From DATLFA01 sp039934635 (lineage in GTDB: Bacteria > Actinomycetota > Acidimicrobiia > Acidimicrobiales > WLNW01), in NCBI GenBank assembly GCA_039934635.1, contig JBDTLT010000071.1, forward strand, positions 1 through 23,378: a DNA stretch of 23,378 bases, given 5' to 3'. The position numbers and the translations under genes were made by a program. A model generated the notes under the pieces. It had not been told where the DNA came from and did not search any database. It was given only the letters and a program-made list of their open reading frames with translations. Below are positions 1 to 6,581 of this stretch, in pieces. Numbering within the stretch: position 1 is the first letter of the stretch; each line of letters starts with the position of its first letter.

Positions 1-757
1 CGTTCGTCGACACGATGATGCCTGCAGTGAGGCGCTCGACATCGCGCCCGCGCTCAGGCCCGAGCTCCGCGCAGACGTCGATGGTGATCTTGGCGAGACC
101 GACAGCCTCGCCCGGCAGGGCACAGAGCTCGTCGACAAAATTGGCGACGCGCGCGTCGAACTCGTCGGTCGGGTAGATGTCGTGCACCAGCCCCATCGAC
201 AGTGCCTGCTCGGCCGAGACCACGCGCCCGGCCATGGCGAGCCAACGGGCCCAGCCGGTGCCGACGAGGCGCGTCAGGCGGCTCACGCCACCGCTGCTCG
301 GCACCATGCCGAGGCGGATCTCGGGTAGGGCAAACGTCGATTGCTGTGCTGCCAGCCGGAAGTCGCACGACACCGCCAGCTCGAGGCCGGCACCCCAGCA
401 CGGGCCTTGTGCCGCGAGAACAACGGGTTTTTCGACTGCCTCGATGCGATCGAACACCGCGTGCATACGGCGTCCGTTGCGGCGAGCGTTGATCGCATTG
501 GCGTCTTCGCCCATGGGCATCGAAGCACCGATGTCGACGCCTGACGTGAAGTAGCGCCCTTGGCCAGTGATGACCAGTACTCGCAAGTCGCTGCGCCGGT
601 CGAGCGCGTCGACGGCGTCACCGATGGCCTCGATCATCTCCGGTGTGAGCGCGTTCAATTTCTCTGGTCGGGTGAACGACAGCGTGATGACGCCCTCACG
701 TTCGCTGCGCCGTGTCGTCGGCGCCGCAGCGCTGGTACTTCCGAAGTCCTCAGTCAT
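1..757 (-). CDS. Enoyl-CoA hydratase/isomerase (crotonase family), C-terminus cut off by window edge
   Basis: The frame is open from an ATG at 757 to the left edge, giving about 252 residues of a family that is usually 255-280 long, so only a short tail is missing. Crotonases hydrate or isomerise enoyl-CoA thioesters in the cytoplasm. Visible signatures are FTSGVD (residues 70-75, first oxyanion-hole segment), GPCWGAGLEL (118-127, second oxyanion segment) with Glu126, and ALPEIRLGMVPSSGG (143-157) with Glu146. Glu126 and Glu146 correspond to the two catalytic glutamates of rat mitochondrial enoyl-CoA hydratase (Glu144, Glu164), so true hydratase activity is plausible. The gene follows the zinc-ribbon ORF by 14 bases on the same strand, which suggests co-transcription. 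The acyl substrate cannot be told. Confidence 0.9.
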   Translation of the reverse strand, partial: MTEDFGSTSAAAPTTRRSEREGVITLSFTRPEKLNALTPEMIEAIGDAVDALDRRSDLRVLVITGQGRYFTSGVDIGASMPMGEDANAINARRNGRRMHAVFDRIEAVEKPVVLAAQGPCWGAGLELAVSCDFRLAAQQSTFALPEIRLGMVPSSGGVSRLTRLVGTGWARWLAMAGRVVSAEQALSMGLVHDIYPTDEFDARVANFVDELCALPGEAVGLAKITIDVCAELGPERGRDVERLTAGIIVSTN

Positions 758-771
758 TTGTCGACGCGAAC

Positions 772-1134
772 TCAGCTACCTGGCCGGTCGAGCAACGAGA
801 GCAACGTCAACAGTTGCGGTTCGGCATCGGCCCCGTAGGCCGACACGATGATACCCGCGGCACCGCACTCGGGGCAGCGCACAGCAAGGACGATCGATGC
901 GTCACCCGGATCGCTCGCGCCTTCGTAGCGGTAGGTCGCTTCGACCACCAACCGATCAGGCGTGTGTACGTGCGCGCACGAGGTGCAACCGAAACCGTGG
1001 TCGTCGAGGAAGAACTGACTGCCGTAGCCGGTTGCTTCGAGTAGCTGCACTGCCTCGGTGACCGTCTCGGGAGTTTCCACGAGACGAGCATATAGGTCGC
1101 CGTCGGTGACCCCGTAGGGTGCAGTTCGCGACAA
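772..1134 (-). CDS. Small zinc-ribbon-like conserved protein
   Basis: This 120-residue protein has two CxxC knuckles, GCTSC (Cys50, Cys53) and CPEC (Cys87, Cys90), plus His55 and His57. That pattern fits a single zinc-binding rubredoxin/zinc-ribbon fold, but I cannot name a function. The only usable start upstream of the conserved part is a TTG at 1134, and no Shine-Dalgarno sequence precedes it, so the start is uncertain. It lies 14 bases upstream of the enoyl-CoA hydratase on the same strand and 17 bases from the divergent GNAT gene. A role in binding a metal or regulating the neighbouring hydratase is conjecture. The reading frame, the cysteine pairs and the tight spacing make it a real gene. 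Confidence 0.7.
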   Translation of the reverse strand: MSRTAPYGVTDGDLYARLVETPETVTEAVQLLEATGYGSQFFLDDHGFGCTSCAHVHTPDRLVVEATYRYEGASDPGDASIVLAVRCPECGAAGIIVSAYGADAEPQLLTLLSLLDRPGS

Positions 1135-1151
1135 ATTGTGAAAGGTGCCAA

Positions 1152-1454
1152 ATGGTCGAGGTACACGACAACCCCTCGGAGCTGCGTTTCGAGATCCACG
1201 ATGACGGCAAGCTCGCCGGGTTCGCGCAATACGTCCGCCTGCCCGGTCGTATCTTCTTCGTGCACACCGAGATCGACCCGGCGTTCGAAGGACGCGGACT
1301 CGGCAGTCAACTCGCCGGCGCTGCGCTCGATGCCGTGCGCGCGACAGGCGAACAGGTCGTGCCGCTATGCCCGTTCATCGCCAAGTACATCGATCGTCAC
1401 GCCGAGTACGCAGACATCGTCGACCACGAGCTCATGGCGCAACTCGAGGGCTGA
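1152..1454 (+). CDS. Small GNAT-fold N-acetyltransferase (NATD1/YjdJ type)
   Basis: A 100-residue minimal GCN5-related acetyltransferase. The acetyl-CoA pyrophosphate-binding motif GRGLGSQL follows strand beta4, and the C-terminal segment PLCPFIAKYIDRH is typical of the very short NATD1/YjdJ-like subfamily, in which the whole protein is about 90-110 residues. The chosen ATG at 1152 is preceded by AAAGGTG at 1141-1147. A longer form from the ATG at 1119 would add 11 residues that do not look like the family and would run into the divergent zinc-ribbon gene. Substrates of this subfamily are mostly unknown. The stop codon (1452-1454) abuts the stop of the convergent cupin gene with no intergenic base. 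Confidence 0.85.
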   Translation: MVEVHDNPSELRFEIHDDGKLAGFAQYVRLPGRIFFVHTEIDPAFEGRGLGSQLAGAALDAVRATGEQVVPLCPFIAKYIDRHAEYADIVDHELMAQLEG

Positions 1455-1847
1455 CTAATGCGTGTGCGCCGCCGGCAGGTTGAAGCGAGCCACGGTGTCC
1501 CGCTCGAAGTCGACTTGCACGAGAACCGCGATTTCGTCACCGAGTACCGAGGCGTCGTGACCGGGGTCGACTACCACTGCTTGCGGCGCGACGAACGAGA
1601 CGGTACAGCCGTCGGGGTACTCGACGAGCATCTGGCCCTGCACGAGAAAGCCAACGTGTGCGTGCATGCACAACGCGGTGCCCACCGTCGGACCGATGTG
1701 GGTCGACCAGCGATAGCCAGGCGGATACACGACGCGCTTGATGCGGCCGTCGCCCGCCTCGACCACGTCCTCGTGGACGCCACCGACGTTGCGGTGAGTC
1801 GCTCCCTCGATCGGCGGGATGAGCGGATCTGAGTTCGAGTCAGCCAT
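1455..1847 (-). CDS. Cupin-domain protein
   Basis: A 130-residue single-cupin protein. The first cupin motif is degenerate around WSTHIGPTVGTALCMHAHVG, with His residues suited to bind a metal, followed by the glycine turn and the FLVQGQMLVEYPDG strand pair. The second motif is weak. The start at 1847 was chosen because AAAGGCGG ends five bases upstream, whereas the longer in-frame form to 1877 has no such site. Single-domain cupins include dioxygenases, isomerases and sugar or ligand-binding proteins, and this one cannot be assigned further. Gene order does not help: it is convergent with the GNAT gene (stop codons touching) and lies downstream of the ArsR/small-ORF pair on the same strand, after a gap of about 70 bases. 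Confidence 0.8.
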   Translation of the reverse strand: MADSNSDPLIPPIEGATHRNVGGVHEDVVEAGDGRIKRVVYPPGYRWSTHIGPTVGTALCMHAHVGFLVQGQMLVEYPDGCTVSFVAPQAVVVDPGHDASVLGDEIAVLVQVDFERDTVARFNLPAAHTH

Positions 1848-1919
1848 GGTGACCGCCTTTCGAGGACTGAACACCAATTCGTCGCGCAGCGTAGCCGTCG
1901 CGACACCGCGATGAGCCGG

Positions 1920-2099
1920 CTACCCCACCGGCAGCCGCGCGACGTGCAACTGCGCGTGCGCCACTGCGGCATCGAGATCGACGAACAAGTGGTTCGCGTG
2001 GGCGAGCCGGTCGAGCGCACCAACGGCGTCGAGCACGCGCGTGTCGGCAACATGCGGCGCGCCAACGGGGCACGCTCGATGCACGCTCGCGGCGGTCAT
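1920..2099 (-). CDS. Possible small protein (59 aa) translationally coupled to the ArsR regulator
   Basis: The ArsR gene ends in TGA at 2098-2096, and an ATG at 2099-2097 overlaps it as ATGA, opening a 59-codon frame that ends in TAG at 1922-1920. The product is alanine, valine, histidine and leucine rich with one cysteine (Cys10) and no membrane segment that I can identify. Two features argue for a real gene: the same ATGA coupling joins unmistakable gene pairs elsewhere in the window, and no other good gene occupies this stretch. Against it, I recognise no family, and the opposite strand is also open in the same codon phase. The function is unknown. Confidence 0.4.
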   Translation of the reverse strand: MTAASVHRACPVGAPHVADTRVLDAVGALDRLAHANHLFVDLDAAVAHAQLHVARLPVG

Positions 2100-2437
2100 C
2101 GTTCGCCCGCGGCGCTGCGCAAGTCGGCCAAGAGTTCGCTCGATCCGGAAAGCGAGTTGACGAGAATGCGCTTTGCCACCGCCAACAACTCGACCGTTGC
2201 CGGGTCGCGTATCGCGTAGTACACCGACGACGCTTCCTTACGGGTCGAGACGAGGCCCGCCCGGCGCAGCACCGCAAGTTGTTGGGACAGGTGCGACGAC
2301 TCGATGCCCACGAGGGGTGCCATGTCGCCGACCGACCGCTCGCCGTCGGCCAGCACCTCGAGGATGCGGATGCGGGCGGGGTGAGCCAACGCCCGGAACA
2401 GGTCGGCTTTGATCTCGGATATCGGCACGTCACGCAT
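2096..2437 (-). CDS. ArsR/SmtB-family transcriptional regulator
   Basis: A 113-residue winged-helix regulator. The N-terminal helix KADLFRALAHPARIRILEVL, the recognition helix around ESSHLSQQLAVLRRAGLV and the wing TRKEASSVYYAIRD are classic ArsR signatures. I see no CxC metal-sensing motif in the recognition helix, so it is probably not an arsenic/cadmium sensor of the standard kind. Its overall look is that of the actinobacterial group often found beside anion transporters (family knowledge, not tested here). The ATG at 2437 was preferred over the in-frame ATG at 2494 because family members begin just before the ADLFRAL helix and because the longer form would put two palindromes (2480-2501) inside the coding region. 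No Shine-Dalgarno is visible for either start. It is divergent from the YbaK-type gene and overlaps the small downstream ORF by ATGA. Confidence 0.85.
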   Translation of the reverse strand: MRDVPISEIKADLFRALAHPARIRILEVLADGERSVGDMAPLVGIESSHLSQQLAVLRRAGLVSTRKEASSVYYAIRDPATVELLAVAKRILVNSLSGSSELLADLRSAAGER

Positions 2438-2479
2438 GTGGCGACAATCGTAGAAGGTCGCGGATTCGAGTTTAGTATC

Positions 2480-2501
2480 TGACAGAATTGTCATATATGA
2501 C
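2480..2501. promoter_or_regulatory. Candidate ArsR operator: two overlapping palindromes
   Basis: TGACA (2480-2484) and TGTCA (2489-2493) form a 5-4-5 inverted repeat. It overlaps a perfect 12-bp palindrome GTCATATATGAC at 2490-2501. Both sit in the ArsR/YbaK divergent interval, 43-64 bases upstream of the chosen ArsR start. AT-rich inverted repeats of this kind are usual ArsR-family targets. No footprint-level evidence is available from sequence alone. Confidence 0.45.
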
Positions 2502-2548
2502 GGACCGGAGTGGTCGGCGGTGCCCATCGGTGGCAGTCTGCGTCGCTC

Positions 2549-3064
2549 ATGGACGAACAAGACGAAGTGCTCGAGCAACGTGTGCGCGCCGCGCTCGACG
2601 CGTTGCCGGCCGACTACGACATGATCGACTGCGATCCGGCCTTGGCCGATACCGCGGCCTTTTGCGCGCAGTACGGGTTCGCACTCGATCAGTCCGCGAA
2701 CTGCATCATCGTCGTGGGCAAGGGCGCCGAGCGGACCTTCGTCGCCTGCCTCGCGCTCGCGGACACGCGGCTCGATGTCAACGGGTTGATCCGCAAACGC
2801 CTGGGGGTCAAGCGTTCGAGCTTTGCCAGCGCGGACGAGACGATCGCGGCGAGTGCGGGCATGCGCATCGGCGGCGTGACGCCGTTCGGCCTCCCGTCCC
2901 AAATGCCATTGTGGATCGATCACCGCGTCGTCGAGCACGACCGCGTGATCGTCGGTGGGGGCAGCCGCCGCTGCAAGGTTCACGTAGCGTCGAGTTCCCT
3001 ACGCGCGATACCCAACGCGGAGGTCGTTGTCGACCTTGCGCGACCGGCCCCACCGCAAAGCTGA
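2549..3064 (+). CDS. YbaK/ProX-type aminoacyl-tRNA deacylase domain protein
   Basis: A 171-residue stand-alone YbaK/EbsC domain. Proteins of this superfamily hydrolyse mischarged aminoacyl-tRNA (for example Cys-tRNAPro or Ala-tRNAPro) in the cytoplasm. Visible family marks are the conserved lysine in VVGKGA (Lys58), the central helix-strand stretch, and GGVTPFG at 108-114, equivalent to the GGxSP(V/F)G loop lining the active site. The start at 2549 was chosen as the first ATG before the family-like region. It has no clear Shine-Dalgarno, and a GTG at 2510 would add 13 residues. It is divergent from ArsR and followed after 64 bases by the ABM gene. The exact tRNA specificity cannot be read. 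Confidence 0.85.
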   Translation: MDEQDEVLEQRVRAALDALPADYDMIDCDPALADTAAFCAQYGFALDQSANCIIVVGKGAERTFVACLALADTRLDVNGLIRKRLGVKRSSFASADETIAASAGMRIGGVTPFGLPSQMPLWIDHRVVEHDRVIVGGGSRRCKVHVASSSLRAIPNAEVVVDLARPAPPQS

Positions 3065-3128
3065 TCGGTCGCGTCGCGTAGGTCGTGCGACGTAGTGTGC
3101 GCGGCGACATCGACAGGAAGGAACGCGC

Positions 3129-3419
3129 ATGCCCGTTCGATTGGTCATCACCGTGCACGCCCAGCCCGGCAAAGGCGACGAGTTGGCACAGGTCATGAAG
3201 GACTACTGCCTGCGAGCCGCACAAGAGCCCGGTTGTGAACAGTTCGAGTTGTTCCACAGCGCGCACGAGCCCGACAAGATGATCGTGCTCGAGATGTGGG
3301 CCGATCAGGCCGCGCTCGATGCGCACGCCGAGCGGAATGCGGCAAGTCCGCCGTCGATCCCGCCGGGCCTGCGTGCGAGTGGCGCACGAGAAGACTACGA
3401 GTTCGACCGCAAGGTCTGA
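3129..3419 (+). CDS. Antibiotic-biosynthesis-monooxygenase (ABM) domain protein
   Basis: A 96-residue dimeric alpha-beta barrel (ABM/YgiN-like) protein. The pattern is typical: strand LVITVHAQPGKGDELAQVM, a helix, then GCEQFELFHSAHEPDKMIVLEMW and the AALDAHAE helix with His near the end. ABM proteins include quinol monooxygenases, heme-degrading enzymes and many small uncharacterised members. Nothing here separates these roles. An excellent ribosome site AGGAAGGA (3115-3122) stands six bases before the ATG. Its distance of 64 bases from the YbaK-type stop allows co-transcription. The C-terminal extension (about residues 75-96) is polar and probably flexible. Confidence 0.8.
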   Translation: MPVRLVITVHAQPGKGDELAQVMKDYCLRAAQEPGCEQFELFHSAHEPDKMIVLEMWADQAALDAHAERNAASPPSIPPGLRASGAREDYEFDRKV

Positions 3420-3436
3420 ACCGGGTGCAAAACTGA

Positions 3437-3465
3437 CGAACCGCCGGCGCAATGCCGGCGGTTCG
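3437..3465. terminator. Strong hairpin terminator between ABM and cold-shock genes
   Basis: A perfect 12-bp stem (3437-3448 pairing with 3454-3465) closes a 5-base loop (3449-3453). On the minus strand it is followed four bases later by TTTT, so it best fits an intrinsic terminator for the cold-shock gene. Lying between convergent genes, it probably stops transcription in both directions. Confidence 0.8.
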
Positions 3466-3485
3466 ATCAAACTGGTGCGAGTCGG

Positions 3486-3686
3486 TCAGACTACGCGAAC
3501 GTTTTGCGCTTCTTCACCCTTACGACCGGGAGCCACGTCGAACTCGACGCGCTGTCCGACGTCGAGCGTCTTGTATCCATTGCCCTGGATGTTGGAAAAG
3601 TGAACGAACACGTCGTCACCGGATGTGCGGGAGATGAAGCCGAAGCCCTTCTCGGCATTGAAGAACTTCACGGTACCTGTTGCCAT
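3486..3686 (-). CDS. cspA: CspA-family cold-shock protein
   Basis: A 66-residue single cold-shock domain of full family length. RNP1 KGFGFI (residues 13-18) and RNP2 VFVHF (26-30) are both intact, and it starts MATGTVKFFNAEKG as in many actinobacterial CspA proteins. It binds single-stranded RNA or DNA and acts as an RNA chaperone or antiterminator. The ATG at 3686 is preceded by a purine-rich AAAGAGAGAAAA stretch serving as ribosome site. A strong hairpin terminator lies just downstream, so it is likely a single-gene transcript. Upstream, between it and the IclR-type gene, are three degenerate 29-bp tandem repeats. The symbol reflects family membership; genomes of this kind often have several paralogues. 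Confidence 0.95.
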   Translation of the reverse strand: MATGTVKFFNAEKGFGFISRTSGDDVFVHFSNIQGNGYKTLDVGQRVEFDVAPGRKGEEAQNVRVV

Positions 3687-3805
3687 TTATTTTCTCTCTT
3701 TGTGTTGAGTAGATCCGTTTGACCGACTCGTGGAGCCAGCCTAGGCGATATCTCGACGGTCGATGCACGCAGAATCCCGTTTTGCCCGGAGGCGCCGATA
3801 TTTCG

Positions 3806-3896
3806 GGGCCAAACCCGGCGAAAGGCCGTCCCCAGGGCCGAATCCGGGCTCACAAGGCCGCTCGGGCCGACTCTGCCCTCAGAAGGCCCCTCGGGC
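3806..3896. repeat. Three tandem degenerate ~29-bp repeats
   Basis: Units begin at about 3806, 3835 and 3864, each with GGGCC at its start and GGCC about 20 bases in. By hand alignment the second and third units, each extended to 33 bases, agree at 27 of 33 positions. The first unit is more diverged and needs gaps. The last unit reaches into the final codons of the IclR-type gene. The remainder lies 120-200 bases upstream of the cold-shock gene start, so a role in 3'-end formation of one gene or regulation of the other is possible. Confidence 0.65.
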
Positions 3897-4790
3897 TCTG
3901 GGCGCGGCGCCGTTGATGCGGTAGGCCACGGCCTGGGCACTGGTGCGCAGCCGCCCGGCGACGCGCGGCATGTCTTCCACGAGGAGTTCGTGGGGGAACG
4001 CCATGACCGACAAGGTGGCGAGCACCCGACCGTCGGCACCGAACACCGGCGCAGAGATCTGCGAGACCGGTTGATCGGCTTGGTGTTCGATGTCGACCAT
4101 CACGTATTCGTCATGGGCAAGCGTGTCGACCAACTGGTCGCGCCTCGCACGGGCATCGGGTGAGCGCACGGCGAGATCGAGATCACGAATGGCAGCGGCG
4201 AGGCGCGCTCTGCTGGTGCGATCGAGGGTGACGCAGTAGCCGAGGCCACGCACGACCGTCGCGGCGCGGCGCAGCCGGTCGATATCGGCATCGGAGAGGG
4301 TGTCGGTGCCACGGCGCAACCAACGATCGAACGCATCGTCGTCCCACGCGACGAATGCGAGACCAAAGGGCGGCACGAGCGGCACCGTGAGACCGACGTG
4401 CAACGAAGGTACCAATGTGCGATCGGGGCCGACCCGAGCGACGACAACCATCTGGTCGTCGGTCTTCACCGACGCAACGGCCTCGACACCGAATTCGGCG
4501 TGCAGCGATTCCAATTCGGTCTCGATGTCGTCGAGGAACGGCAACGCCGCCAACGCGGCCTGCCCCGCCACGATCGCCGACGAGCCGAGCGAGTACGCCT
4601 TTTCGTTGGTGCGGCGCACCCAGCCGGCCGACTCGAGCGACAAGAGCACCGACTGACACGTCGTGCGGTTCTGATCGAGTGCGCGCGCCAACTGCGAGGT
4701 CGTGAACGACTCGGACGGGCGGCTCGCCAGGAAGTCGAGGATCTCGACCACGCGTGTTGCGGTCGGCGAAGGGGCAAGGCTCATGGACAT
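3879..4790 (-). CDS. IclR-type transcriptional regulator
   Basis: A 303-residue protein with an N-terminal winged HTH (about residues 8-70: TATRVVEILDFLASR, TTSQLARALDQNRTTCQSVL and SLESAGWVRRT) followed by an IclR-like GAF effector domain (about 80-290) with the usual late segment ISAPVFGADGRVLATLSV. IclR regulators sense small organic ligands and commonly govern an adjacent catabolic operon. Of two nearby ATGs (4790, 4784) I chose the first; neither has a clear Shine-Dalgarno. It is divergent from the amidohydrolase-P450 pair, and a perfect inverted repeat covers its own promoter, so autoregulation plus control of that pair is the natural reading. It is somewhat longer than the usual 250-270 residues because of a loose C-terminal tail that coincides with the tandem repeats. 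Confidence 0.88.
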   Translation of the reverse strand: MSMSLAPSPTATRVVEILDFLASRPSESFTTSQLARALDQNRTTCQSVLLSLESAGWVRRTNEKAYSLGSSAIVAGQAALAALPFLDDIETELESLHAEFGVEAVASVKTDDQMVVVARVGPDRTLVPSLHVGLTVPLVPPFGLAFVAWDDDAFDRWLRRGTDTLSDADIDRLRRAATVVRGLGYCVTLDRTSRARLAAAIRDLDLAVRSPDARARRDQLVDTLAHDEYVMVDIEHQADQPVSQISAPVFGADGRVLATLSVMAFPHELLVEDMPRVAGRLRTSAQAVAYRINGAAPRARGAF

Positions 4791-4807
4791 CCAGGGGTCG
4801 TCTCGGT

Positions 4808-4837
4808 AGAATACCAACGTACTTGTTGGTATTTCAA
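4808..4837 (-). promoter_or_regulatory. Sigma70-like promoter of the IclR-type gene
   Basis: On the minus strand TTGAAA (4837-4832; five of six matches to TTGACA) is followed after 18 bases by TATTCT (4813-4808; four of six matches to TATAAT). The predicted start of transcription is near 4801, leaving a leader of only about ten bases before the ATG at 4790. The match is by eye. Confidence 0.6.
4810..4833. promoter_or_regulatory. Candidate operator, perfect 9-6-9 inverted repeat
   Basis: AATACCAAC (4810-4818) and GTTGGTATT (4825-4833) are exact reverse complements around a 6-base spacer. The site covers the spacer and part of both promoter elements of the IclR-type gene and lies 53 bases upstream of the amidohydrolase start, so a bound protein could control both directions. 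It is the strongest operator-like site in the window. Confidence 0.7.
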
Positions 4838-4886
4838 CAGTGCGCCGTCGTTCGAAAGAATGCACGGTTTGGGGGGAGGCTCGGCG

Positions 4887-6581
4887 ATGGGTCAACGAGT
4901 GGTCGTGCGCGGTGGTCGTGTCGTCGACGGCAGCGGGTTGCCCGGCTTCACTGCCGATGTCGAAATGCGCGACGGCATCATCACCGCCGTGGGTCGTGTG
5001 CCCACCAGCGGCGCGCAGGTGATCGACGCGGATGGTCTAGTGGTCGCGCCGGGCTTCATCGACGTGCACACGCACTACGACGCGCAACTGCACTTCGAGC
5101 CCACTGCATCGCCGTCCAGTTGGCACGGCGTCACGACGGTGGTCGTCGGCAACTGCGGCTTCTCCCTCGCGCCATCGAAACCTGCCGACCTCCCGTGGTT
5201 GTTGCGCATGCTCAGCCGCGTCGAGGGCATGTCCGAAGACGCACTCGCCGCCGGCGTTCCATTCACGGGCGGCTCGATGGGCGATTTCCTCGACGGGCTC
5301 GAAGGCCGCATCGGTGTCAACGTCGCGGCCTACACCGGACACGCCGCACTGCGTCGCTTCGTGATGGGCGACGCCGCGTCGCGTCGCGGCGCGACAGTCG
5401 ACGAGATCACGGCGATGTGCGACTTGATGCGCGAATCGATGCAGCAAGGTTCCATCGGCCTGTCGACATCACAGCTCGACTTGCATCGCGATCACGAGGG
5501 CAACCCGGTGCCGTGCAACCTCGCGACTCGCGAAGAGCTCGTGGCGCTGTCCGCGGTACTGGGTGAATTCTCTCGTGGCGCGATCGAAATTTTCCCCCGT
5601 ACCTTCGGCAACTTCGACGGATACGACGACGCGGATGCCGAGCTGCTGTTGCAGATGGCCGCGGCGTCGGCCAAACCGATACACGGCAACGTCCTCGGGG
5701 TCTTCCCCGCGTCGCCCGACGGATGGCGGCGCAACCTCGCTGTTGCAGAGACGGCCGCGTCGCGAGGGCTACGCATCTATCCGATGCTCGTCCTCAACCC
5801 AAAGGGCGTGCACTTCTCGCTCGACTCCACGTTCATCTTCGACGAGTACCCGACATGGCGCGAGATCCTGACGGCGCCGATGGCCGCGCGCTTGGCGCGC
5901 CTGCGCGATCCGCAGTGCCGGGCAATCCTGGTGGCCGAGCTGAGCGACCCTTCGACGGGCAGCCTCAATCTCACGTGGGACCAGGTCGCGGTCGTCGCGA
6001 CCCGCGACGAGCGCCATCGCTCGACTGAAGGGCGCACGATTGCCGACCTCGCACTCGAATCGGGCCAGTTGCCCATCGACGCCATGCTCGACCTTGCGAT
6101 CGCGGAAGACCTCGAGACGATGTTCGCCATCCGGCGCAAGATCGCCGAGCGGGAACGCGCGGTGATCGAGCAACTGGTCGATCACCCGATGTTGATGGCC
6201 GGCAGCAGCGACGGTGGAGCCCACCTCCTCACGTTCTGTGGCGCCGACTACACGACGAGACTCATCACCGACTGGGTACCGTCTCGACTCACGCTCGAAC
6301 AAGCCGTGGCCAAGCTCACGTTCGTGCCCGCGATGTCAATGGGACTGTGGGATCGCGGCCTGATCCGACCGGGCATGGCCGGCGATCTCGCGGTGTTCGA
6401 ACCCGATCGCCTGGGTGTCGGTCCGGTGCGCATGCAACGCGACTTCCCGGCCGGCGCGGCGCGGTTGGTGTTTCCGGCCGAGGGCTATCACGCGACGATC
6501 GTCAACGGTGAGGTGATGACGCGCAACGGCGATCCGACCGATGCGCGTCCGGGCCAAGTGCTGAGAGGTGGTGTGCGATGA
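4887..6581 (+). CDS. Amidohydrolase, D-aminoacylase/dihydroorotase-like (amidohydrolase 3)
   Basis: A 564-residue metallo-dependent hydrolase. It has the N-terminal beta-sandwich segment (GGRVVDGSG, DGLVVAPGFIDVHTHYDAQ) with the metal-binding HxH (His61, His63), then VVVGNCGFS (Cys90), the position of the bridging cysteine in N-acyl-D-amino-acid deacylases. Further along are KPIHGN (His266), AGSSDGGAH (Asp442, the likely catalytic base) and the C-terminal RPGMAGDLAVFEPD sandwich. Family members cleave amide or related bonds in the cytoplasm. A purine run GGGGGGAGG (4871-4879) fixes the start at 4887; an ATG at 4860 is less well placed. Its stop overlaps the P450 start by ATGA. It may act on an amide- or N-acyl-type substrate handled with the P450, but that substrate is unknown. 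Confidence 0.9.
   Translation: MGQRVVVRGGRVVDGSGLPGFTADVEMRDGIITAVGRVPTSGAQVIDADGLVVAPGFIDVHTHYDAQLHFEPTASPSSWHGVTTVVVGNCGFSLAPSKPADLPWLLRMLSRVEGMSEDALAAGVPFTGGSMGDFLDGLEGRIGVNVAAYTGHAALRRFVMGDAASRRGATVDEITAMCDLMRESMQQGSIGLSTSQLDLHRDHEGNPVPCNLATREELVALSAVLGEFSRGAIEIFPRTFGNFDGYDDADAELLLQMAAASAKPIHGNVLGVFPASPDGWRRNLAVAETAASRGLRIYPMLVLNPKGVHFSLDSTFIFDEYPTWREILTAPMAARLARLRDPQCRAILVAELSDPSTGSLNLTWDQVAVVATRDERHRSTEGRTIADLALESGQLPIDAMLDLAIAEDLETMFAIRRKIAERERAVIEQLVDHPMLMAGSSDGGAHLLTFCGADYTTRLITDWVPSRLTLEQAVAKLTFVPAMSMGLWDRGLIRPGMAGDLAVFEPDRLGVGPVRMQRDFPAGAARLVFPAEGYHATIVNGEVMTRNGDPTDARPGQVLRGGVR

Noticed and set aside
4398..4886. N-terminal extension of the amidohydrolase frame
   Set aside because: Lies over the IclR-type gene on the other strand; the family starts at MGQRVVVRGGRVVDG and a purine-rich ribosome site fits ATG 4887.
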